Source: Ancylomarina sp. 16SWW S1-10-2 (GTDB lineage: Bacteria > Bacteroidota > Bacteroidia > Bacteroidales > Marinifilaceae). Taken from it: 64,000 bases of DNA. Each line of letters starts with the position of its first letter. Positions within the stretch are counted from its first letter, which is position 1. The position numbers and the translations under genes were made by a program. This document shows, in pieces, positions 55,234 to 64,000 of the stretch. The DNA lies in the NCBI RefSeq assembly GCF_009669305.1, contig NZ_SADB01000001.1, positions 186,001 through 250,000 of the forward strand, read 5' to 3'. The notes below the pieces were generated by a model that saw only the letters and a list, made by a program, of their open reading frames with translations, had not been told where the DNA came from and searched no databases.

Positions 55234-56187
55234 CTAAAACCATTTCTTCCTTTTGAAATAGATTAATGGGAGGATAAAACTTAAAATTACAAACAAAATA
55301 ATAGCTGGATAGCCTAAAACCCAATTTAGTTCTGGCATATATTTAAAATTCATCCCATAAATTCCAACAATTAAAGTAGGTAACGAAATACAAACTGTTA
55401 TGATGGTAAGAATTTTAAAAATATTATTTTGTTCCAATTCTATCTTGCTATTGATATTTCCACTCAAATCATCTAATCTATTGAAATTATATTGTAAATA
55501 ATCTGCAATTACTGTTAGGTCGTCTATTTCCTCGTTAATTTTATTGAATGAATTGTCGTTATAGTTATCGCTCTTTTTTAACAACAGAAGAATTCTTTGG
55601 AACTCTGAAAGTGATTCCCGAATTAGGAGATTATTAAATTTTAACTCTGTTATGTAATCCAGATCACTCTCACTAAACTGTTTGGATTTGAGCGTCTTTT
55701 GAAAAAGATCTTTTATTTTTTTTGAAATTAACTCAACAATATCGGCGTAATAATCTGATATGACTCCAATTTGAAAAAGAAATAATTGATGATAAGTTTC
55801 AATATTAGTATTCTTAAAATTATAAATAATTTGTGTTAATTGATTTAAATTCTCTTCTAGATCGGGTGAAAGAAATGTAAATACGATATCGTTTTTAATC
55901 AGAATATAGATATCCTTTTCTTCAAAATCATTATCAGAAGAAAAGCTTGGAATTGTAAAATTCAAAGATAGTTGGCTATATGATTCAATATAATGTGAAC
56001 TTATTTCTATATCCTCTTTTTTGCTAAAGGAAGTTAAGTCAAGATCAAATTTCTTGGCAATTAGGTCCAAATCGGTATTAATGAAACCCATAAACCGAAT
56101 ACTAAAAATCTGATTGGGTAGATATTCAATCTCATCAATAGATTTATATTTTTTTACTTCATTATTTTTATAATAGATTTCAATCAT
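55234..56187 (-). CDS. corA: CorA-like Mg2+/divalent cation transporter
   Basis: 317 residues of the CorA MIT superfamily: a cytoplasmic N-terminal alpha/beta domain, a long stalk helix, and two membrane helices near the C-terminus with the signature GMN at 278-280 (IYGMNFKYMPELNW) between them. It ends in basic KRKKWF, which is typical. Selectivity among Mg2+, Co2+, Ni2+ and Zn2+ cannot be read from the sequence. 105 bases separate it from the GNAT gene behind it. Confidence 0.88.
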   Translation of the reverse strand: MIEIYYKNNEVKKYKSIDEIEYLPNQIFSIRFMGFINTDLDLIAKKFDLDLTSFSKKEDIEISSHYIESYSQLSLNFTIPSFSSDNDFEEKDIYILIKNDIVFTFLSPDLEENLNQLTQIIYNFKNTNIETYHQLFLFQIGVISDYYADIVELISKKIKDLFQKTLKSKQFSESDLDYITELKFNNLLIRESLSEFQRILLLLKKSDNYNDNSFNKINEEIDDLTVIADYLQYNFNRLDDLSGNINSKIELEQNNIFKILTIITVCISLPTLIVGIYGMNFKYMPELNWVLGYPAIILFVILSFILPLIYFKRKKWF

Positions 56188-57162
56188 AGTAGCTTATTTA
56201 CAGTCAAGAATTGACAGTATAAATAGTTTCTAATTACAGGATATTTTTCTGTTCAAATAGGCTAAACAAATTTGGATTACAAACCCTAAATTTATTTTCA
56301 CACATCACTAAGATTAAGGTTTACATTCTTTTTTAACCGCATTAAATAAGTTGTAAGATGTCTTAGAATCATTAAAATTAAATTCTTCATAATTTGATCT
56401 TCCCAATTCCTCATTCCGGGAATTACAACTTGACGAACAAGTTTTAAATAAGGTGAGTTTTTAAAAACATCTATTATTTATGAAAACATTGCCGTAATAT
56501 CACGTACTACTATAAAACTAATAGCAAGAAAATTGGCAATGAAAATTTTGCAATTTATTTGAATTATTCTCTCTTCTCAAAGCTATAAGAAATTCAAAAC
56601 AGAAAATTACATTTAAAAGAAGTCCTTATCTCGACAAGTGGATAAACAAAAGATTGAGTAAAGAAACTATGTATTTCTAATCAGGAATTCAAAACCATAT
56701 AGGCCGATATATAAAACCTACAATGGAACGACTATAAAGAGTTCTTATGCGCATTTATTTTATTCTTACAAATCACATTATTCTACTTAAATAACCTAAT
56801 GGATAACAAGATAAATCTATTTTAATGGAAATACCAATTTTTAGCAAGAAGATAAACCTTTACTGAGAATAAAAACCCAGTTACTATTTTCTGATACTCC
56901 CTTGCGAGTTTTGTAAAAATAACAACACATAGCACTTGTACCTAATTTTCTTGTATATCGACTTGCAGTCTTAAATTTACACCATCAATAATTTATTCCC
57001 TTACATAAAAAAATATAGTACCAACGATTTACAACCAATAAACCACACTATTGCAGAACCCTGATATTTTTTATCGAATCTATACGTTTTTGGTTCCTTA
57101 TTTCAAGCAAATCATTCCAAGCTTTTAATTACATTTACCACTCTAAAATTCACTCATCAAAA
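56188..57162. other. 975-base gene-free divergent region
   Basis: AT-rich sequence between corA (-) and the EamA gene (+). I find no open reading frame worth calling on either strand, no tRNA and no strong terminator. There are only weak inverted repeats (for example CATTGCC near 56485 and GGCAATG near 56535). It must contain both promoters; a long leader, small RNA or remnant of a lost gene cannot be excluded. Confidence 0.5.
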
Positions 57163-58056
57163 ATGAATAAAAAATCATTACTAATATACGGCAGTATTAT
57201 ACTTGCCATGTTGTTCTGGAGCTTCTCTTTTGTATGGACCAAAGTAGTCTATCTGGTCTACAACCCAATCACCACAGTATTCTTACGACTTCTTATTTCA
57301 TCAATTCTTTTATTCGTAATTGGGAAAGGATTCAAAAAAATAGGGAGAATTAGAAAAGAAGATCGATTAAGTTTAATGGCTTTAGCATTTTTTGAACCCT
57401 TTCTGTATTTTTTAGGTGAGAGTTTTGGCTTAAAATATGTGTCATCAACCATTGGAGCCGTTATTGTCTCAACCATACCTTTATTTGCTCCTATTGCCGC
57501 CTACTATTTTCATAAAGAGCAGTTAAGCAAAATGAATATTTTAGGCATTATAATCTCAATTATTGGCGTATCTATCATTATTTTTAATAAAAGTTTCTCA
57601 CTCATTGTTTCTCCTATTGGCTTAGCATGCATGTTTACGGCTGTAGCTTCGGCAGTTGGTTATTCTGTTGTTTTAAAAAAACTGACTTCAAAATATAGCC
57701 CAATTACTCTAATAACTTATCAAAATAGCTTGGGACTACTCTACTTCCTACCCCTGTTTTTAATTTTTGATTGGCAGCAGTTTATACATGCAGTTCCAAC
57801 GCAAGAAGTAATCAATTCATTGATCTTATTAGCTGTGTTTGCATCAACACTAGCTTTTATACTATTTACCTATGGCTTAAGCTACTTGGGCATCACAAAA
57901 AGTAATATTTTCATTAATGCTATCCCTGTATTCACGGCAATATTCGCCTATTTTGTTATTGATGAAGTTATAACAATCCAAAAGATTGTGGGTATGCTAA
58001 TCGTAATCAGTGGAATTTTCTTTTCGCAGATAAAACGGAAGGGAAAAGTAGCTTAA
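57163..58056 (+). CDS. EamA-family DMT transporter
   Basis: 297 residues with ten membrane helices in two homologous halves of five, the EamA arrangement. Segments FWSFSFVWTKVVYLVYNPI and TIGAVIVSTIPLFAPIAAYY are typical of RhaT/YdcZ-like permeases. The family exports or imports amino acids, nucleotides or sugars; no substrate is evident. Monocistronic, ~270 bases before cmk. Confidence 0.85.
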   Translation: MNKKSLLIYGSIILAMLFWSFSFVWTKVVYLVYNPITTVFLRLLISSILLFVIGKGFKKIGRIRKEDRLSLMALAFFEPFLYFLGESFGLKYVSSTIGAVIVSTIPLFAPIAAYYFHKEQLSKMNILGIIISIIGVSIIIFNKSFSLIVSPIGLACMFTAVASAVGYSVVLKKLTSKYSPITLITYQNSLGLLYFLPLFLIFDWQQFIHAVPTQEVINSLILLAVFASTLAFILFTYGLSYLGITKSNIFINAIPVFTAIFAYFVIDEVITIQKIVGMLIVISGIFFSQIKRKGKVA

Positions 58057-58326
58057 TAAAGTCTCTCATAATAATGAAGTATTCGAAAAACAAACTGTAC
58101 AATTCATTCCTGGAATTCTATACAAATTAGACTCTATTTTCGTCACTTCAATTCAAGACATCTAGCTCATTCTTAAAATAAACAAGACCAAACCCCTCAT
58201 TGCAATCGTTTACAGAAAGCAACAAAGAGGCTAAGCATCAATTTTGCCTTTACATACTCGTCTTTTCAGGTATTTTCTTTATACTTTTGTTGCAGATATC
58301 ACAAAATATATCGACAACAAAATACA

Positions 58327-59022
58327 ATGAACACGACACAACGCAAACTGATTATAGCCATTGATGGGCATTCTTCTTGTGGGAAAAGCACCATGGCAAA
58401 AGATTTAGCAAAAAAGATTAATTACACTTACATCGACTCTGGAGCAATGTATCGTGTGATCACCCTTTTTGCCATGCGTCATAATTTAATAAAAGATGAT
58501 AAACTTGATGAAAGCAAGCTAGCTCATCTAATTGACGGCATCAACATAACATTCTCATATAACGACGAATTAGAACGCCACGAAACCTTTATGAATGGTG
58601 AATTGGTTGAAGATGAAATAAGAAGTCTAGATGTCTCAAATAATGTGAGCTTGATAGCAACAATTAAGTTTGTTCGTGAAAAAATGGTAGCCCTTCAGCG
58701 TAAGCTTAGCGAAGCAGGTGCTGTGATTATGGATGGACGCGATATAGGAACAGTTGTATTTCCTAATGCTGATCTTAAAATTTTTATGACAGCCGATGTT
58801 GAAGTTAGAGCTGCTAGAAGATTTAAAGAGTTGAAGGAAAAAGGCGATGATGTCTCTTTAGATGCTATTCGCGAAAATGTACAGAAAAGGGATTTTATCG
58901 ATGAAAATCGCGATGAAAGTCCTTTACAAAAAGCTGATGATGCCATTGTTTTAAATAATAGCTATCTAACAAAAGAAGAACAGCTAGAATGGATTGTTAC
59001 TAAAATGGCAGAAATACAATAA
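58327..59022 (+). CDS. cmk: Cytidylate kinase
   Basis: Phosphorylates CMP and dCMP. 231 residues. P-loop GHSSCGKST at 14-22; YIDSGAMYR at 35-43 and MDGRDIGTVVFPNADLKIF near 138-156 are diagnostic. A TACTTTTG at 58282-58289 fits a -7 element upstream, without a clear -33. ispH follows after 32 bases and pfkA 9 bases after ispH, so the three form an operon. Confidence 0.95.
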   Translation: MNTTQRKLIIAIDGHSSCGKSTMAKDLAKKINYTYIDSGAMYRVITLFAMRHNLIKDDKLDESKLAHLIDGINITFSYNDELERHETFMNGELVEDEIRSLDVSNNVSLIATIKFVREKMVALQRKLSEAGAVIMDGRDIGTVVFPNADLKIFMTADVEVRAARRFKELKEKGDDVSLDAIRENVQKRDFIDENRDESPLQKADDAIVLNNSYLTKEEQLEWIVTKMAEIQ

Positions 59023-59054
59023 ACATTATATCTCACAATCAATTGATACGTACA

Positions 59055-59912
59055 ATGATTATTGAAATTGACCAAAATTCAGGCTTCTGTTTCGGAGTTG
59101 TTAACGCTATTAAAAAAGCTGAAGAAGCTCTTACAGAAAATAAAACGCTTTATTGCATTGGCGATATTGTACACAATAACATTGAGGTTGATCGTCTAAA
59201 AAATCTAGGATTAAAGACCATAAACCATAATGAGTTTGAAAAACTTTCGAATACAAAAGTTTTATTCAGAGCACATGGAGAACCGCCTTTGAGCTATGAA
59301 AAAGCAAAAGAAAATAACCTTGAAATTATTGACACATCTTGTCCTGTGGTTTTAAACCTTCAAAAAAGGATAAAAAAAACCTTCCTAGAATTTAAGGGAA
59401 CAGAAGGTCAAATTTTAATTTATGGCAAATTTGGTCATGCTGAAGTAAACGGTTTAGTTGGACAAACTGAAGGTGAAGCCTACGTAATAGAAAGTGTTGA
59501 AGATCTTAAAAAAGTTGATTTTGAAAAACCTGTGTCTCTATTCTCACAGACAACCAAAACCATTTCAGGATTTAAAGAAATTACTGATGTTCTAAAATTA
59601 AAATGTCAGAATGATTTAAAAATAAACGATACAATTTGCCGTCAAGTAGCGAACAGAATGCCTAATATTCGTGAGTTTGCAAAGAAATACGATGTTATCG
59701 TTTTTGTAAGTGGGAGAAAAAGCTCAAACGGTAAACTCTTGTTTGATGTATGCAAACAAGAGAATGAACAAAGTTATTTTGTTTCTCAACCCGATGAAGT
59801 TAAAATGACTTGGTTTTCTGAAGCCAAATCGATAGGTATTAGTGGAGCAACCTCTACGCCAAGTTGGCTTATGAAACAAATAGAAACAAATATTAAATCA
59901 GAAATTAAATAA
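59055..59912 (+). CDS. ispH: 4-hydroxy-3-methylbut-2-enyl diphosphate reductase
   Basis: Last step of the non-mevalonate isoprenoid pathway, making IPP and DMAPP; 4Fe-4S enzyme. Cluster cysteines Cys12 (SGFCFGV), Cys96 (DTSCPVV) and Cys195 (DTICRQV) are all present, and GHAEVNG at 128-134 holds the catalytic Glu. The ATG at 59055 gives 285 residues; an in-frame TTG 12 bases upstream is less likely. The gene lies between cmk and pfkA. Confidence 0.96.
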   Translation: MIIEIDQNSGFCFGVVNAIKKAEEALTENKTLYCIGDIVHNNIEVDRLKNLGLKTINHNEFEKLSNTKVLFRAHGEPPLSYEKAKENNLEIIDTSCPVVLNLQKRIKKTFLEFKGTEGQILIYGKFGHAEVNGLVGQTEGEAYVIESVEDLKKVDFEKPVSLFSQTTKTISGFKEITDVLKLKCQNDLKINDTICRQVANRMPNIREFAKKYDVIVFVSGRKSSNGKLLFDVCKQENEQSYFVSQPDEVKMTWFSEAKSIGISGATSTPSWLMKQIETNIKSEIK

Positions 59913-59921
59913 ATAATTAGC

Positions 59922-60902
59922 ATGTCGAGAATAAAAAAAATAGGTGTACTTACATCTGGAGGAGATGCGCCAGGAATGAACGCAGCTATCCGTGCCGTTG
60001 TAAGAACAGCCATTTACAACAAATTAGAAGTTGTAGGTGTAAAACAAGGTTACGAAGGTTTAATTCATGGTGATTTCCAAAATATGGAATCTCATGATGT
60101 AAGTAATATTATCCAAAGAGGAGGAACAATTCTTTGTTCTGCAAGAAGTGAAGAATTTAGAGGTGCTGAAGGAAGAAAAAAAGCCCACGACCAAATGGTT
60201 GCTGCCAAAATTGATGCTCTTATTGTAATTGGTGGAGATGGTACATTCTCTGGAGCTCGTATTTTTACTCAAGAGTACGATATTCCTGTAGTAGGGATTC
60301 CTGGAACCATTGACAACGATCTATACGGAACAGATTACACGATTGGTTATGATACCGCTTTAAATACTGTTATTGAAGCTGTAGATAAAATTCGTGACAC
60401 AGCAAGTGCACACAACCGTTTATTCTTTATTGAAGTAATGGGCCGTGATGCTGGATTTTTAGCATTAAGAAGTGGTATTGCTGCGGGTGCTGAAGCGATT
60501 CTTATTCCTGAACGTCAAACCCATTTAAAAGATCTTGAGAGATATTTAGCAAAAGGATACACGGCTCATAAAACCTCGGGTATTGTTATTGTTGCCGAAG
60601 GTGACAAATCTGGTGGAGCTTACACTATTGCAAGCGAAATTGGGAAGAAACATCCTGAATATGATATTAGAGTATCAGTATTAGGACACATGCAACGTGG
60701 TGGTTCACCATCAGCATTTGACCGTGTAACAGCGAGTACTTTAGGTGTAGCTGCTGTTGATGCTTTACTTGACGACCAAAAAAGTATTATGGTTGGAATA
60801 GTTAACGGAGAAGTTTCTCAGGTATCTTTCAACAAAACCATTAAGAATAGAAAGAAGGTAAAAGAATCATTGCTTACAATCAACGATATTCTATCTATCT
60901 AA
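59922..60902 (+). CDS. pfkA: ATP-dependent 6-phosphofructokinase
   Basis: Phosphorylates fructose 6-phosphate in glycolysis. 326 residues. GGDAPGMNA at 13-21, GGDGT at 104-108 and GTIDND at 128-133 with catalytic Asp131. Gly at the two diagnostic sites (GGDG and PGTID) indicates ATP, not pyrophosphate, as donor. It starts 9 bases after ispH. Fits the fermentative picture given by hydF. Confidence 0.96.
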   Translation: MSRIKKIGVLTSGGDAPGMNAAIRAVVRTAIYNKLEVVGVKQGYEGLIHGDFQNMESHDVSNIIQRGGTILCSARSEEFRGAEGRKKAHDQMVAAKIDALIVIGGDGTFSGARIFTQEYDIPVVGIPGTIDNDLYGTDYTIGYDTALNTVIEAVDKIRDTASAHNRLFFIEVMGRDAGFLALRSGIAAGAEAILIPERQTHLKDLERYLAKGYTAHKTSGIVIVAEGDKSGGAYTIASEIGKKHPEYDIRVSVLGHMQRGGSPSAFDRVTASTLGVAAVDALLDDQKSIMVGIVNGEVSQVSFNKTIKNRKKVKESLLTINDILSI

Positions 60903-60973
60903 TTGATATTTAAATTCTGCAAAAGGCCACTGCGTTCACCATTCATTTTTTTTGAAAAAATTCCCCCTCAAAT

Positions 60974-61004
60974 CTTGAGATATTCATCACAAGACATAAC
61001 TTTG
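60974..61004 (+). promoter_or_regulatory. Putative promoter of priA
   Basis: CTTG at 60974-60977 and TAACTTTG at 60997-61004, 19 bases apart, fit the Bacteroidota -33/-7 pattern. The priA start would lie only about 10-15 bases after the transcription start. Confidence 0.5.
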
Positions 61005-61021
61005 AGAAAAATGAATAAATT

Positions 61022-63496
61022 ATGAACGCAGGATCCCTTTTTGCAGATCTAATTTTACCTCTTCCATTAGCAGGCTTATTCACCTATTCAATTCCATGGG
61101 AATTGCAAGATGAAGTTGCCATTGGAAAAAGAGTCGTTGTTTCTTTCGGAAGCAAAAAGATTTACTCGGGCATTGTAAAAAATATTCACAAGAATTCTCC
61201 CAAGGATTACGAAGTGAAAGATATTATTGTCTGTTTAGATGAATTTCCTATTATTAACAGTTTTCAATTCCTATTCTGGGATTGGATTTCAGAATACTAT
61301 CAGAGCAGTCTTGGAGATGTTTACAAGGCAGCTGTTCCTGCAGGTTTAAAACTTGAAAGCCAAACTAAAATTTCATATCGCGAAGATTTTGTAGCTAGCA
61401 AGCAACTCTCAAAAACTGAAGAAATTATTCTTGATGTTTTAAAGAAATCGAAAGATGTCAGCATACAAACCCTTAATCAGGCAAGTGGTTTAAAAAATGT
61501 ACTCCCTCAAGTGAAGAAACTTCTTGAGAAAAATGCCATTGAAATTGAAGAAAGAGTTATAAGTTCCTACAAGGAAAAGCAAATTAAATATGTTCGTCTC
61601 CAAAAATCTATAACTGAGGATCAAATTGGAGAGATTCTCAATAAACTTAAGCGAGCTAAGAAACAACAGGAACTTCTTTTTGCCTATTTGAATCTTTCAA
61701 AACAAGGCATTGCTGAAACTCCAGAAAAAGTTAATTCAGCACAATTATTATTAAGCTGTAATTTAAGTACCTCAATACTAAAAGCCTTAGTAGATAAAAA
61801 CATTCTAGAAATCTATTATGAAACAGCAGATCGATTAGATTTCTCTGATGCTGAGATAACACCTTTAAAAGAACTAAACGAACATCAAGATCAAGCAATA
61901 AAAGAAATACGAGAAAGCTTTAAGTCTAAAAATACGACTTTACTTCATGGCGTAACCTCAAGTGGAAAAACAGAGATATACATACACCTTATTCAAGAAC
62001 AAATTAAGCTGGGAAAACAAGTTCTTTATCTGTTACCAGAGATTGCTTTAACAACTCAGATTATAAGCAGATTAAAACGTGTATTTGGCAATAAAGTAGG
62101 TGTTTATCATTCTAAGTTTAACAATGCAGAACGTGTCGAGGTTTACAACAATATCCAACAAGACAATACAGATAAATCTTATCAAGTCATTTTAGGCGTA
62201 CGTTCATCAATTTTCCTTCCTTTTAGTAATTTAGGCTTAATTATTATTGATGAAGAACACGAAAATACTTACAAACAATTCGACCCTGCTCCTCGTTATC
62301 ACGCCCGCGATGCAGCCATATTCTTAGCCCATTTACACCAGGCTAAAACTCTTTTGGGAACAGCAACTCCAGCGATAGAAACCTATGCAAACTGTAAGCA
62401 GAACAAATATGCTTTAGTTGAATTAACGCATCGTTTTCAGGATATGAAAATGCCCGAAATTGAGCTTGCTAATTTGAAAGAAGCCAAGCGTAAAAAAAGA
62501 ATGAAATCAATTTTCACGCCTGAGTTATTTGATGGAATAACACAGACACTTGAAAATAAAGAACAGGTGATTCTTTTTCAGAACAGACGAGGCTACGCAC
62601 CTTTTTTAGAATGTAAATCATGCGGATGGGTTCCTCATTGCGAAAACTGTTCAGTAAGCTTAACTTATCATCAGTATAATAATCAACTAACCTGCCATTA
62701 TTGTGGGCATAGCGAACAAGTTCCTCAAAGCTGTAAACAATGTGGATCGACCGATATGGTTGATAAAGGCTTTGGTACTGAAAAAATTGAGGATGAATTA
62801 CGAGCTTTTTTCCCTCAAGCTCGAATAGCTCGAATGGATTTGGACACCACTCGTAGCAAAACAGCATACGAAAAACTCATTTATAAATTCGAAAATCAAG
62901 AACTAGATATTTTAGTAGGAACACAAATGGTATCGAAGGGCTTAGATTTCGATCACGTTTCTTTGGTAGGTATTTTAAATGCCGACTCGATACTCAATTT
63001 TCCAGATTTTAGAGCTCACGAGCGTAGTTATCAGCTCATGGCTCAAGTTGCAGGTCGTGCAGGACGTAAAAACAAACAAGGAAAGGTTATCATTCAAACT
63101 CACGAGCCAGAACATCCTATTATTCAAGCCGTTTTAAGAAATGATTATTTAAGTATGTACCAAACACAAATGACAGAAAGGGAAGAGTTTATCTATCCTC
63201 CTTTTTATCGTTTAATCAACATCACACTTAAACACAAAAACAACGGTTTATTGACTCAAGCTGCAAACACATTAGCTAGATCGTTAAGAAAGACCTTTGG
63301 TATTCGTATTTTTGGTCCTCAAGCTCCAGTTATCAATCGAATTCAGAACTATTTCATTGTGAATATTCTATTGAAAATTGAAAAGAAAAGCTCGCCAGCC
63401 AGAGCCAAGTGGATTCTTAATCGCGAGGCTAATAACCTAAAAGCTATTGATCGATTTAAAATGGTATTGGTTCAATTTGATGTAGATCCAATGTAA
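61022..63496 (+). CDS. priA: Primosomal replication helicase PriA
   Basis: Restarts stalled replication forks by loading DnaB. 824 residues: 3' DNA-binding and winged-helix region (1-280), helicase with Walker A GVTSSGKT at 310-317 and DEEH at 410-413, and zinc region with eight Cys (531, 534, 540, 543, 558, 561, 571, 574). The QVAGRAGRK motif VI follows in the second RecA lobe. All elements are intact. An ATG at 61011 opens a four-codon frame whose TGA overlaps the priA ATG, so the true start is 61022. Confidence 0.96.
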   Translation: MNAGSLFADLILPLPLAGLFTYSIPWELQDEVAIGKRVVVSFGSKKIYSGIVKNIHKNSPKDYEVKDIIVCLDEFPIINSFQFLFWDWISEYYQSSLGDVYKAAVPAGLKLESQTKISYREDFVASKQLSKTEEIILDVLKKSKDVSIQTLNQASGLKNVLPQVKKLLEKNAIEIEERVISSYKEKQIKYVRLQKSITEDQIGEILNKLKRAKKQQELLFAYLNLSKQGIAETPEKVNSAQLLLSCNLSTSILKALVDKNILEIYYETADRLDFSDAEITPLKELNEHQDQAIKEIRESFKSKNTTLLHGVTSSGKTEIYIHLIQEQIKLGKQVLYLLPEIALTTQIISRLKRVFGNKVGVYHSKFNNAERVEVYNNIQQDNTDKSYQVILGVRSSIFLPFSNLGLIIIDEEHENTYKQFDPAPRYHARDAAIFLAHLHQAKTLLGTATPAIETYANCKQNKYALVELTHRFQDMKMPEIELANLKEAKRKKRMKSIFTPELFDGITQTLENKEQVILFQNRRGYAPFLECKSCGWVPHCENCSVSLTYHQYNNQLTCHYCGHSEQVPQSCKQCGSTDMVDKGFGTEKIEDELRAFFPQARIARMDLDTTRSKTAYEKLIYKFENQELDILVGTQMVSKGLDFDHVSLVGILNADSILNFPDFRAHERSYQLMAQVAGRAGRKNKQGKVIIQTHEPEHPIIQAVLRNDYLSMYQTQMTEREEFIYPPFYRLINITLKHKNNGLLTQAANTLARSLRKTFGIRIFGPQAPVINRIQNYFIVNILLKIEKKSSPARAKWILNREANNLKAIDRFKMVLVQFDVDPM

Positions 63497-63579
63497 ATTC
63501 TTAATCAATACATAAAACTAACTTAGCACCTCTATATGAGGTTGAAACAAGACATTATTGGCAATAAAATTTAATTAAT

Positions 63580-64000
63580 ATGTTATTAGACGAACTAAAC
63601 AATACTTACGGCATAGATAATCAACTTACTTTTTCGAAAGAAAAACATATGATTATTGCGAATATTGAATCAGAATATGCAAGTGCAAAGCTCTCACTAT
63701 ATGGAGCCCAAGTTTTAAGCTTTACACCTAAAGAAGAACGCAATTTAATTTTTCTAAGCAAAGAAGCCTTCTATCAAAACGGGAAAGCAATAAGAGGTGG
63801 TATTCCTATTTGCTGGCCATGGTTTGGTGCTCATCCAGAGAATAAAGACTTACCATCACATGGCTTTGCCAGATTATCAAATTGGGAGGTCATTCAAACC
63901 TCATCAAGTAAAGGTGAAATACAGATTAAATTACAACTAAAAAACTCAAAAGCCACAGAAGTTCTTTGGCCTTATAAATTTGAAACACAAGTAAGCCTGA
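63580..64000 (+). CDS. D-hexose-6-phosphate mutarotase-like protein (5' part only)
   Basis: The window ends inside this gene; 140 residues are visible. They read as an aldose-1-epimerase superfamily protein of the YeaD type. AIRGGIPICWPWFG near residues 70-83 and HGFARLSNWEVI at about 93-104 are the conserved sugar-phosphate-binding segments. It interconverts alpha and beta anomers of hexose 6-phosphates. The ATG at 63580 follows a 83-base gap after priA and may be co-transcribed. Confidence 0.85.
   Translation, partial: MLLDELNNTYGIDNQLTFSKEKHMIIANIESEYASAKLSLYGAQVLSFTPKEERNLIFLSKEAFYQNGKAIRGGIPICWPWFGAHPENKDLPSHGFARLSNWEVIQTSSSKGEIQIKLQLKNSKATEVLWPYKFETQVSL

Overview
The window reads as ordinary chromosomal backbone of a low-GC member of the phylum Bacteroidota. 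The evidence is a promoter of the Bacteroidota type (TTTG, 21 bases, TAnnTTTG) in front of tRNA-His, few Shine-Dalgarno sites, family assignments typical of the phylum (bifunctional DAHP synthase/chorismate mutase, DUF5683, PorV/PorQ-like barrel, DUF4369/TlpA proteins, NTP_transf_4 GlmU-like protein, CarboxypepD_reg TonB receptor) and a hydF gene that implies an [FeFe] hydrogenase and a fermentative or anaerobic life. A marine Marinilabiliales/Marinifilaceae-like organism is my guess; I cannot prove it from this window. I saw no insertion sequence, prophage, integrase, CRISPR array or rRNA.

Layout. 1-7.7 kb, plus strand: murA, a TlpA-like thioredoxin, grpE-dnaJ, an ABC exporter pair and a radical SAM protein. 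7.7-11.1 kb, minus: cdsA, ftsH, rsfS. 11.3-18.8 kb: birA (+), a metal-type TonB receptor with a small Cys/His partner, a SRPBCC protein behind pyrE, a divergent Nudix hydrolase, a Cys-less TlpA-like protein and coaD. 18.9-25.8 kb, minus: an SLC12-like transporter, hydF, an NtrC-like regulator without a DNA-binding domain, a Ppx/GppA phosphatase and a PorV-like barrel. 26-28.6 kb: pssA, a SEC-C protein and a DAHP synthase/chorismate mutase whose synthase active site looks eroded. 28.7-37.1 kb, minus: mltD, an unknown secreted protein, DUF5683, parB, parA, an HldE-type kinase and a second SLC12-like transporter. 37.4-40.8 kb, plus: a Cys-less TlpA lipoprotein, lpxH, rmuC.

40.8-42.4 kb is the most accessory-looking stretch: a 56-base direct repeat, a small membrane protein and a RES-fold protein. 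42.4-50.8 kb, minus: an AI-2E family permease, lon, a GlmU-like protein, rpmE type B, a GNAT protein, a Bax inhibitor-1 protein and an AlkD-like protein. tRNA-His follows. 51.2-56.2 kb, minus: an operon of GNAT, M20 amidohydrolase, alanine racemase and a second amino-acid racemase, behind corA. A 975-base region without genes separates corA from an EamA permease. 58.3-64 kb, plus: cmk, ispH, pfkA, priA and the start of a hexose-6-phosphate mutarotase gene that runs off the window.

I found no clearly new multi-gene system. The best leads are the four-gene racemase/amidohydrolase operon, the DAHP synthase domain lacking its metal-binding Cys and Asp, the HTH-less NtrC regulator two bases upstream of hydF, and the repeat/RES-protein island at 40.8-42.4 kb.
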